A DNA stretch of 64,000 nucleotides from Larus michahellis (taxonomy: Eukaryota > Chordata > Aves > Charadriiformes > Laridae). The stretch lies in assembly GCF_964199755.1 (NCBI RefSeq), contig NC_133896.1, positions 87,280,215 to 87,344,214 of the forward strand, written 5' to 3'. The notes under the pieces are model-generated. The model did no database searches. It was given only the letters and a program-made list of their open reading frames with translations, and was not told where the DNA came from. This document shows, in pieces, positions 24,312 through 35,000 of this stretch; the first letter of the stretch is position 1, and each line of letters starts with the position of its first letter. Both the position numbers and the translations under genes were made by a program.

Positions 24312-27300
24312 AGAGAGTTCCTAGGGTTCTCCAGGCTCGGACAGCGATAAAAACGCTTTAAATATTTTTTGGGAAAAAAGTGCACCTTACTACCTTTGGG
24401 ATAAATAACCTGCTGAATGTGACGTACAGCTGCGGGTTTGTGTTATCGGCAGGTTGGAGCAAAGCCCAGTGATGCCGGTCACGTTGCGCGCGCTGAGGTG
24501 TTTCACCTCCGCTTGGCCTCATCTGTGAAAAGGAAGTGACCGCGTGTTTTGGCTCACGTATGGCCAAACCACACCTTGTCTCCCAGCTGCCGACGCCGAG
24601 CGTGGTTCAAGTAGCTGAGGCTGGTTTCCTTTTGCAGCTGTTTTAATGTGAGCAATGGACATTTCTTTTTGTGCGTTCACGTACTTACTACCCACACTAA
24701 TGTAGATGTAGCTCCTCCATTAGAAATTTGGGAATAGCTTGAGCTACGGATATACTACCATATGCCAGATAATACAATCTCCTTTTCTTCGCTCCAGTGT
24801 GAAAAATCTTTTTTTCAAGCGTGGAAACTTTCTGAGGGAGATTTTCCTAATTCTCGTTTTGCTCAAATTTTAATAAAATCGGGGGATGATCACTTTTTCT
24901 TTTTTCTGTCAGCTAGTACAATATGATGAATGTCTGAAATGTAATGTATTTATGAGGGTTGTTTTTGCTACTGTTAAAACTTCTTAAGCTTTGAAAGCTG
25001 CTGAATTGCAAAGGGGAATGAAATGGAAACTATTTTCTCCATTTGAACATCCAAAGCGACTCTCGAGTTTCGATAAGATGGGGAAATAAATGGTAAATCA
25101 TTGAATCCTGGGCCATCAATCATTTTAATTTACCCATGGTAAATAGCAAAAAAAGGGAGCGAAAAGGAAAATATAACCAAAGTTTTGGACATGTTGAAAC
25201 TTTAGAGGGAAAATAGAAGTTTTTATATTCTAACCATGCGTATCATATGCCTAACCTCAGCGGAGGTCACTGGAACAAGCCAGCAAGCCAAGCCTAACTA
25301 AAAATAGGACCTATGGGATTCCCCATCTGATTTTCGAATAGTCACTGCTGCAACACCATTTGTCAAGCTCGCAGGGTAGTTTTTTAACAGATGTAAGAGA
25401 GACATTACCAAATTCAGGTTAAATCCAGAGAGAAGAGAGTGTATCCATCCACATGGGAATGATCTGCTCAGGAAGGACTGTAAAAAACGAGATTAGGTTG
25501 AAACCTCCCAGACCCTTGAGTGCTGCACGTTGTGTTTTACTCTTAACAGATCCACAAAAAGTGAGATGTTCTCATCACTGAAAGCGAGATGTTTGAAAAA
25601 CCTGTCTTGCTGTGCAAAGGAAGATGGATTAAACTGCTATTTTTGACAAAAGGTAAATGTCAAGTTACCTTATCAGGAATTATTTTATTTTTGGTTTAGA
25701 TGTTTATACAGAGAAACATGTAAGAAAGGTACTTTGTGTTTGTTCTAAGTGCATCAAGTGTTTCTCGCTCTCTTCCAAGTGTTAATTAAAAACATGTACT
25801 AATATGTAAACTGCTGCACACTTTTAGCTGATTGAGAGACCTTTTTAACACACTAATGCCTTTGTTTGCACTATAAAATCTCACTTGGGCTCTTTGAAGA
25901 TGGAAATATTATTGTTTACGTTTGAATATGCAAGCCGGACAGGGAAAATCTCGAGTAAGAGCCTCAGGCCCTGGCTGGAATACAAACACAAGCCACATCG
26001 GGGAGCTCAGCTGCAACTTGGTTGTCTCTTAACCTGGTTACTCATATGGTTTTGATTTGAGTTGGAGACTAGGCATGAACTGTATTCCACAACCAGACAA
26101 AAGCCTTTATACCATCAAATGCTTAGCATGACTGGTAATCGTTACTGTTAATTGTAAAACAATTAGAAGTGCCAAAGTGACTTAGGAACACAGGTCTATT
26201 TGAAAATCTGTGTGTATTTTGGCCTAGGTTTTTTGATGCCTTTGTCTTGCTCTGTTAAGCAGCGCTGGCACTGATTTTTTTGGCGAGATCTGGGCATCCA
26301 AGTCACCGAATCCCAGATCTTCACAGACATCTTCAAAGGCTCCCATTTCCCATAGTTTTTATAATGGAAGTTAATACCTGGATACCTTCATGGATGGTTT
26401 TTGGATCACAGCCATGCCAATATAGCTTTAAAATGTTTTGTTAATGCTCCTGTTATTCAAGTGGTGTGTGCTGCTCCTAGAACTGGGCCAAGTTTTACAT
26501 TTTCCTACCCATTCCACTTGTTGCATCTGCATTGCAGGAACAAAGATGTCTGTAGCTCAGCTGCCCACAGCTCTCCCGGTTCTGCAAAGCGCCACGGTGG
26601 TGGATGCTTCTTAACAGGAGCCCAGATTTGCTTCCTTGATGTGTCTTCAGTGAAAGTCCAGCAAGGCACAAGGAGAACAGGCCAGGCAGACACGATTGTG
26701 CTTCAGCATGACTACAGGCAGGTGTATCCATGAGCCTGTAATAAAGGAGCTGGGCTGTGCTACAGCCCAAACCTGAGCACAACTTTGGGTTTAAGAACTA
26801 TGGAAGACAGCTGAGGTTGCATTTAACTGGGGCTCGAGGCTCTGCTTGGAGGCCCTGCAGCGTATCCTGGGTGGTCCGAGGGGAAATCCCTCTCTGCTGA
26901 GAAGAGGCATGCCCACCTGGATGTCAGTGCTGTTGTTCCAAAGGCCTGGCTGGGCTGGGGGGTCTAAGGGAAGGGTCATGAGCAGACCCACTCCTTGAGC
27001 TGACTTACATGTAGTTAAAGAGCCTTTTTCAGTGTGGGCTACATCCCCCCCTCAGTTGGATTTGTGTAAAATCAATGGCATCAGCAGGACTTCCTGGGTG
27101 CAAGCAGATAGGTTGTTGCTTTCTTAGAGCTAACGTGCTTGTGAGGTCTCTGAATCTCAAGGGTGCATTGTTGGATTTTTTTCCTAGTAAAAGTTTTAAA
27201 AGTTGGTGCCATTCTTTTTGCTTCAAAAACCTTCCAAACATTATCAGCAAGCGGGGCCGCATCCTGTTATTGACTGGCCTAGATGGGCTTCAGCTCTCGC

Positions 27301-30300
27301 ACTTCCATTAAGCGCATTAATTCACGTAGTAATTCAGACCAAGGCAGAAAGCTACAGTGGAAAAGCCCAGCAGAGCAAACACCCCTCACGCAGAGAGAGA
27401 GACTTGAAGAAACAAACTCTTCTTGGTGTCCAGCCGGGGGAGCTGCCTCCTGCACTCTCACCGTGCAAAAGCACTTGGTGGGCTCACAGCTGGACCTCCC
27501 CTTCCCATCTGCCTGCCTGCTGGAAAAGTCAATTCAGTGCAAGAGGTGGCATCTTCCTGCTTGGGTGATCATTTGTTGGTATTCCTGGGTTTTTTTCGTT
27601 TGTTTGTTTTTCCTAAGCGTATGTAGTTTAACCATGGAGCCCTGGTCAAATTCCAGTTTATATAACTACCACCCTGCTTTTACCAGTCCCTTTTGCAGTT
27701 TTACTCCAGTGCTGTACCCTCCCTCCCTCCCCACCTTTGATTTGCTGTTGTATTTCATGACAAAGATGACTTTATTTCATCAGTAATCCCAATAACCCTT
27801 ATTCCCATCACTGGTATGCGTTCATATTGTGGGAACTGAATAGCATTAGTTAAGGAAACCCCTCCAAGTCCAAACAAATTTCAGCTACGCCATCTCTAGG
27901 TAACCGCCGTGCACAATCACATTCATGGTAATTAGCAATATGCTCAGACCTCTCATTGTCTGAGTGGTGCATGTTGTTTTACCACAGATCACTTCTGCTA
28001 ACATTTGGTTTTCTTCTCATTTAGTATTTGTCTCCCAGTATGAGCACAATCCTGGGACCAGGCCCTCTCTGGAGAACCTCTCCGAGCACAAGGGAAGGCA
28101 GGCATTTTTTCTTTCCTGCTGAGCACCAGCTCCCTCTGTGCAACCACAAGTGCCGCTCCTGTTTAGCAATATGCGGTGTGTCATGTTGAATCTGTACCAG
28201 CTACAGTCTGGCGTGCCAGCTACGGTCTTACTGCATTTTTGGATTCTCTCCCAGTACAAATCCCCCTTTGTAATTTGCCCTTTCAGCGGAGCGCCCAGGA
28301 ACTACTTCTGCGTTCAAGGTCTTTGCCCTCTCAAGAGCAGCCACGGAGGAACAGCCCCAGCAGCTGGCACTTCGTGGTAGCTACGCAGCCGCAATGCTGG
28401 ATTTTCACAAGTGGGGCTGGTAGCACTGCCTGTTATTAAGGTTATCCAGATTGTCTAAAAACATTTACCAAATGGAGTCAAAATTTTCATGCTAGGCATC
28501 TGGTTTTGGAGAATACGGAGGTTTGCTCTCGTTAAAAAAACCCCCAAAACATAACAGCCTTGAACGGGATCATGGAAGATGTATAAGGCTCCACACATCC
28601 ATGCAGCAGAGATCTAAAATTCCACACGGGTGGCTTTAGTGTCAGGGATCTGCTTCATGTCTTTGTCGTACCTGTGATCACGCTGGAGTCAAAACACCAT
28701 GTACTTTCTCCAGGGCACAGAAGGGGAACTAATGACTGAAACCTCACAGAAAATCCTGCACCCATCGATTCTCACCTGGTCTGTTATAAGCAAATGTACA
28801 GGCTTTGTTCCAGCAAGACATATTAAGATTCTGCTCATCGACTAATACTGCTGTTATGCTAAAAAAACCCCACAACAAGTTGAAGCAGACACAGCTTACA
28901 AAAGTGTATGTTATCGTATGTACTTACCATGTTAACGCGTACTCATGATTATGCTTTTTACTCACACCTAACGTGGGCAACACACTACCACATAACCTCA
29001 TGAAGAATTAATGCTGACTCAAGTTTGAAAAGAACAGCTTGTTTTTCATCGTGATTCCACCAGCCCAAGCTACTACTTACATTTTGATACAAACATTTTC
29101 AGTATACAGTTCTGAAAAATATTTGGTACCACAGACTTGTGCTTTACAGTTTCTACTGGAGTTCCCATTAGCTGTAATGACACCTACTGCTAAGGACAGA
29201 CCTGATTAACTGCAGGCTTGCACGCTGCTAAATATAGGCACATGTTTTTGCATTTACTGTAGATCCCAGCGAAGAGAACACTATGGATTTTTTTGGCCCT
29301 TTGTTTTAATGGGATTGCCAGAATGACTAAAATCTGAAAACTCACAGCTCATTACCAAGAACAAAATGCTGACCCAGGCAGAGCCAAAAGATTTTAAAAC
29401 AACTTCAGAGACAGGCTATTGTAGAATGCGGAGAGCATTTTCCCTCTTTTCACCTCTTTCTCCCATGCAGAACATTTGCTATGTAGTTACTGAATGTAAG
29501 ATTAAGCTAGAAATGTCCAGCCAATTTTGTATTCTGGAGAGAACCAGGATGTTTTAAGCTACACACAATGCAATCGCTACTCACGCTCATCTAAGATGTT
29601 TACACTGCAGCTGTGAGTCTGCATTTTCAGCAGAAGAAAGAGAGTTCAGAATCTGCAATGCATGTCCCGCAGCCCTCGAACATGGCCAGCATGGTAAGTA
29701 TCCTTACAGCAGTTTTAAATTAAGAGATCCTCTTTAAACAGCAAGAAGAAAAGAGAAGATTAAAACCAGCCACAGTATCGCCTATTCTCCTATGTTTTTC
29801 AGACACGCAGCAATTTCTCCTCTTCTACCAACTGCCTTTATCCCTCCCTATGAACACGAGTCAAATAACATTCCTAACCTTTCATTAAAGGTATTAAAAA
29901 AAGTTCCTGTTTTGAGGTGTTGAATGACCTCAAATACCATCTGAGTCCAGATACATGTGATATTTTTGGGCCAGAGAAGCAGTAAAACACCCAGTTTTGC
30001 TGTCGAATGTAACATCAGTTTTCTCATTTGCTTTCCCCGTGGATGCCTCAGCTTGCCTAGCTGCAGATATGAGGGTAATGCTTTTTACGTGAGCAAGGCT
30101 TTCTTTTGTGTAGCATGTAAGATAAGAATGGAGGATTACAACTAACTAAGTTTTCACTCCAATCTACAGTAATGAGATGATGTATAATCAAAATACATAC
30201 AAGTGGTTATACATAAAGGGTTTGATATCGCTGATCTTAAGGTAACCTTAAGTTTTACATGATTCCTATTTCCTGGTATATTTTGCATGTGGGAGAATGA

Positions 30301-30849
30301 TTTAGTGTATACAAGCAAAAACGGCACCTTGTTCTTATATTCCCTTTTTTCCACAGTTTTTTGGTATAAGACTCTGCAGTTTGTATGCTCAAAATGTCTT
30401 TAACGGACCTAACGCTTTCTGTGAATGGTTTACCTGGTGCAATTTGTGCCTTTTAGATAGCAGAGAATTCTCTTTTGGGGGCATTTAAATGTCATGAAAT
30501 GAGCCTGCTTATGGGAAACTGAGGGTACAAATCAATGTCTGGTTTTGGTTTTTTAAACCTGTTCCTTGATTTTCATTGTTACAACTTTTTATTTGTAATA
30601 TAAAGCTGACCTGCTGGAGAATGTTGTGTGACTTAATCTGGTATTGTTTGTAGAACACTGGAAGATTCCTGAAGGGGAGGTAAGGTTGAACAAAACAAGT
30701 GCGTCGCTAGTAAAATCCGTTGCACACCAACTAAGATGCCAAGGAAATATGAACATCTTGAATGCCAATTCACAGCACTTTTGGAATAATTTCCCACAAT
30801 AACTTCGTTCCACTCAAATGAAACAGAAACACAACAGATCAAGAACACA

Positions 30850-30882
30850 CAAGCTTTGAAATAAGCAAAAGTTCTTTAATTA
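30850..30882 (-). terminator. Candidate polyadenylation site of the let-7 host RNA
   Basis: On the minus strand an ATTAAA hexamer (30880-30875) is followed within about 25-50 nt by a GT/T-rich stretch (about 30852-30823) rich in TGTGT and GTTGTGTTT. This is the usual arrangement of a cleavage/polyadenylation signal with a downstream element. It sits about 200 bp past the let-7b hairpin. A second signal, AATAAA, lies further on at 30593-30588 but has a poorer downstream element. Either could end the primary transcript. Confidence 0.35.
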
Positions 30883-31078
30883 AATTTCTCATGATAAAGA
30901 CTTTAAAAAGATAATTATTTTGCAGGCAGTTATTAAAAATAATGCAAGACACTAAATTTAGAGCTATTAGGAACAGGATAACAACAACTGTATCTAGACT
31001 TACTTTGCTGGTCTCAGAAGCGTATTTTAGCTCTTGTTTTTCTGTGAATTAAGACACTGATGTTGTTATGCTGCTTAT

Positions 31079-31163
31079 CAGGGAAGGCAGTAGGTTGTAT
31101 AGTTATCTCCTGATTGGGGCAAAATCACTACCCTGAAACCACACAACCTACTACCTCATCCTG
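31079..31163 (-). ncRNA. MIRLET7B: let-7b microRNA precursor hairpin
   Basis: This is the stem-loop of let-7b. The mature 5p strand reads on the minus strand from 31158 down to 31137 (22 nt). It starts with the let-7 seed TGAGGTAG and carries the GTGTGG tail that separates let-7b from let-7a. The 3p strand lies at 31102-31081 and pairs along almost the whole stem, and a short CAGG/CCTG clamp closes the base. The roughly 34-nt terminal region contains GGAG (plus-strand CTCC, 31107-31110) just before the 3p arm, the known motif for the LIN28 zinc knuckles. let-7 represses growth and stemness mRNAs such as LIN28, HMGA2 and RAS through Argonaute in the cytoplasm, after Drosha and Dicer processing. 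It lies about 0.85 kb downstream of let-7a-3 on the same strand, so one primary transcript is likely. Identity is read directly from the mature sequence. Confidence 0.98.
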
Positions 31164-31957
31164 TTAGAGCATCAAGCACATCTTCTGAAGCAAACTAACA
31201 TTTCACTGTTTGCAAGTAAGATTCCCTTAGCACTTTCTAGCCCTCGTATTTCTTAGCATTAAAAAGACCACAATTGCCTCCTGTTGGCCCTTCCTCACAG
31301 TTTTACCTGGAAATCAGTCAGAATTGGTGGGGTGACTCCAGAGATATAAGAAGTACAGTGGCAAGCATTGTCCCTCCCAAATTAGCATTAGGTATTAAAA
31401 AAAACAAGTTAAACCAGCATACAAAAACTGATTAAAGAAGCCTCTTTACTTAGGGCTCAAGCATTTACCAGTTCCAGGGCAGAACATGAGCAACTGGAAG
31501 ACATCCCCTTTGTTTTTTGTCCAACTATTCACTTCACAGTTTCTCAAACAGCCTATGCAAAGTAGATTTAAAGAGCTGCTGAATGAAAAGTGCCATTTTC
31601 CATTGAATATAAACACAAATGCTACAAAGTCATGGAGAAGTGGGTCAGCTGTTTCTCAACGGCCACTCTCATGGCAGTCTGAGAAAGCTGAACGTGAGCA
31701 AGCCCATTGCGGACTGTGTCATACCTCTGTGCCCTGCCACTTCCACCCCACCTTCCCTGAGAAAATGACAAAAAGGAAATTGCTTTTGCACCTGAATGAG
31801 AAGTATAGGAACCTAAACACCGTAAGGACATCTGTGTTCTTTCATAACCCTGCTACAAGAACCAAATCCAACATGTAGACAGTCTGAGACTGTTACGGTT
31901 GAAAAATATTTGCTTTGTCTTTTGAAGACCTATCCCACGACGATATCACAGCCACTT
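31164..31957 (-). other. Spacer between let-7a-3 and let-7b
   Basis: Nearly 0.8 kb separate the two hairpins. It has no convincing ORF on the sense strand and no repeat that I recognise. A 130-codon plus-strand frame (31486-31878) is antisense to the miRNA transcript and shows no family signature. Human has an additional annotated microRNA in the equivalent spacer, but I saw no clear hairpin counterpart here. Confidence 0.5.
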
Positions 31958-32036
31958 CAGGAAAGACAGTAGATTGTATAGTTATCTGACAGGCAGGGCA
32001 TAACCCTAAAACTATACAACCTACTACCTCACCCCA
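31958..32036 (-). ncRNA. MIRLET7A3: let-7a (a-3 type) microRNA precursor hairpin
   Basis: This is a let-7a stem-loop. The mature 5p strand runs from 32031 down to 32010 on the minus strand and matches let-7a throughout, including the TATAGTT end. The 3p strand at 31981-31961 carries the ATCTACTG variant known from let-7a-1 and let-7a-3. Assignment to a-3 rests on linkage to let-7b, since the mature product of all let-7a loci is the same. The terminal region of about 28 nt is G/C-patterned and has no GGAG, unlike the neighbouring let-7b. Human let-7a-3 is reported to escape LIN28-driven blockade, and the missing motif here fits that. It lies upstream of let-7b in the direction of transcription. 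The paralogue number is less certain than the let-7a identity. Confidence 0.97.
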
Positions 32037-35000
32037 AAGGACAGTCAGACTCTCATCAGATGAAACAAAAGCTGTATTCCCAGACAGCTGGATTCCTTGG
32101 TGACAACCTAGAAGACAAAAAACTCTGGGGACAAATATTAACAGTCTTGAGTCTGAAACAGTTTGCTATATACCAGTCGACATTTTGCTTAATGAGCTCG
32201 TTTCGTGTTTGAAACGTTTAATAGATTTGCAACTTGTGAAGTTACGTCAGTGACAAGATACACGAGGGGAAAGAGGATACAGCATTCATTTTTAATAAAT
32301 GCACTTTCGTACTTCCAGCTCTGACATGACTGCATCTTATCAAACCAGTTTTGTCACTTCAAGAAAGGCATCGCTACGACTCAAAGAGAGTGGATGCTGA
32401 TTTAGAGGGATTGTTTAACATGCTTCTAGATATTCCTCTGTTATCCTAACGGGGAAGAGCTGAGTATCTCTAACTGACTTTCTCAAATTCCGCACGGGTA
32501 AATCTACGACTGAAGTAAGAATTCGTCAAGACCGTGAGAAAATGTTATGGCCTACTTAAACAATATGCTACTCCTCAACGGACAGCAACCCAGCTCTGAA
32601 TCAACGGCCAAACTAAACATACCTTACCCTACTCCACAGGCTTTGGTTAATATGAATGGCAAAAATGCCACTGTAGTATAACCTACTCTAACCTCACACG
32701 TATACTGGAGTTTGAGGGCATTGTTATTCCCCACCACCTGGTTTGATGGACAACAACACTTCTCATTCAGGGCAGATCTAAAGAAGTGTAAATAACTGCA
32801 ATACCAGTCTATACTATAATATAAATACTGCTATTAAAGGAAACTAAGGAAACTTTCAAAGCAAACGTCCTAACTTAATCAGCTAATTTACTTTTTGTTA
32901 ACAGTAAACTAAAGCAAATGACACATGCATCTTCCATACCCAAAGAAACTAAAGCAATGTTTCACTATACAGCAGATCTCACCCAAAGGTGGTGGTTCAC
33001 ATTTCACGGTAACTGAAGGGATCTTCCACTGCTTTCAGCATAATCGATATGGAGACCTAAAAAGAGAGGAACAAGAGAAAACACACACATATCAATTTCA
33101 TTTCACTGCACACTGAAGCAATCATAAAGTGAGTGAGAGCACATGCAAAAGCAGAAGATAGCGTCTCTGTACATTTTCTCAAGGAGAACCATGCACAGCA
33201 CCAGCTTTCTCACTTGGTTGTTATTACCACAATTATTCCACGGCCCATAGCGACCCCCAGGTTGAAAGAGACAGGCAAGAGACAAAGTATAGTGAAAACA
33301 GAAAAGGTATTTTTTGAGATTGACTTAAATGTTAAGAGCACTGCTGAGACAGCCAGAGAGAGGTATCAGCTACTTCACCTTCAAGGAACAAACACACTTT
33401 TAAACGAAACAGAGAAGGAAGGAGAATACAGATATCTCAACAAATTAGATATCAATGTGTTAATCTATAAAAGGCAATGTTATACCATTAACTTCAAAGA
33501 TCATTTCACTGCAGTGGACTGAGACCGCGCGTAGAAAGAGGTTGCTGGTTACTGTGAGCTGTACATGGTGCATATTTGTTGCACAAAATAGGAATGGTGC
33601 AATTCTGTCCATGCTGAGACCACTGTATTGGAGCAACTACTGTACAGCCCCAGATTTCACATCTTATAACATCAATGCCCTTGTAGGCCAAAAAGGATAT
33701 ATATTAAAATATTCTCTGCATAATATACATAAAGAGTAGCATTAGAGATTTCAACATCTCATTAATGTAAATGGTAAAAATTGGTAGCAGAAGCTGCTCT
33801 CTAACCACTGTCAAAGAAACCCATTTGGAAAGCTCTGCAGCAGAAAGCATGATAGTCTTCTCTGTGTACTTAAGTGTTTTAAACGTCTGCATTTTCTTAG
33901 TGCCAGCTTTTTGACAAGGTCAATTACTTTCTGAATAATCCTCTGAAAAAACCCTACCCTGTACCTCTGTTTTTTAGATAAAATATTTGAAAACAAACAT
34001 CTCCTTTATGCGTGTGTTCAGAGATCTCGGTATTTTTCCTAAGAGCCTAGAATTTGTATTGAAGCGTTGGCTAAAATTCTGTGCAGAAGTCAGTGAATTT
34101 TAGCAGTGCTGGGTGGGTACCTGTGTATTGTGCAGTCATCTCACCGAAAGTGCCTTCAGTGTAAAATAAACCCTACCCTTATATAAATATAACAGCATTG
34201 CATAACATAATTGAAGGAAAGCTGTGTATTGCGTGATTTACTTCAAAGTGAGACTTTTGTATAAGCATTTGCTTTATAGTGGAAGAATAAAAACAATGTA
34301 ACCTTTCAGTGTAGCAGCTCTTTATGCTGGATGGTCCAGCGAAAACAGCCCAAAGAACCAATCTAGCGTTAAAAGGATGTGTCCGCAGTAGTGCAAAGCC
34401 CAAAATACCCCACAGACCCAAACACCTCCACCCCCTGGAAATTTGGGATGAAGATCCTACTCTTACAGCCGATTCCACTGACTCTAAGAGACAGAAGTGA
34501 AAATATCGATCCAAACAATGGCGATATTTTGGAAAGCCCGAACACGTTCTAGAGATTTACATTGCCTGCCTGTCTTTAACATATCTTGACTTCACTTTCA
34601 CTTTTAAGTGCAATGCCATGTGGGAGATTGGAAAATATTCACCCATGTTGAAAAAATGGTGAGCTTTTATTAACCAATTCAAAAGGATTCTCTTCTTCTC
34701 TATGAGGATAACGATGTTAAAGACTCTTTTCTCTATGTGCAATTCTGATATAATGTTGCCTTAATGTATGTGTTCCCACACAAACAGTAGTTTGTTAATT
34801 CGCAAAGATATTGAGATAATGATTTGTGAAGTACCATAAACTTTGTGTAATACTATTTTCTGTAAGATCTATTATTATGGGTATCAGTAGCACCCATTAG
34901 CAGACGAAAATGGGAAAGAATGTGCTTTATGTAACACCTCAAATTAATTAGTCTTCTGCTCTCACAAGCTGCTCATAAACTTATTTTAATTGACTAGATC

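Larger units (their letters stand above)
19773..30849. other. Non-coding region downstream of the let-7 host
   Basis: About 11 kb with no recognised gene. It contains the 10-bp hairpin at 21.03 kb, the GC-rich patch at 23.9 kb, an A tract at 24.29 kb, a 9-bp inverted repeat AGATCTGGG/CCCAGATCT (26286-26320) and a CTTAAGG/CCTTAAG hairpin (30236-30252). The longest frame of the window (167 codons, 27283-27786) lies here and has no family signature. Confidence 0.6.

Noticed and set aside
26281-26360. AGATCTGGG inverted repeat and possible old reptile repeat
   Set aside because: Similarity to old amniote repeats was too weak to call. Only the 9-bp inverted repeat is certain.
27283-27786. 167-codon plus-strand frame, the longest in the window
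   Set aside because: No domain, low-complexity hydrophobic middle, and no codon pattern or neighbour supporting a gene. A frame of this size is expected by chance in 64 kb of mixed composition.
31486-31878. 130-codon plus-strand frame antisense to the let-7 spacer
   Set aside because: No family signature, and it lies opposite the miRNA transcript.
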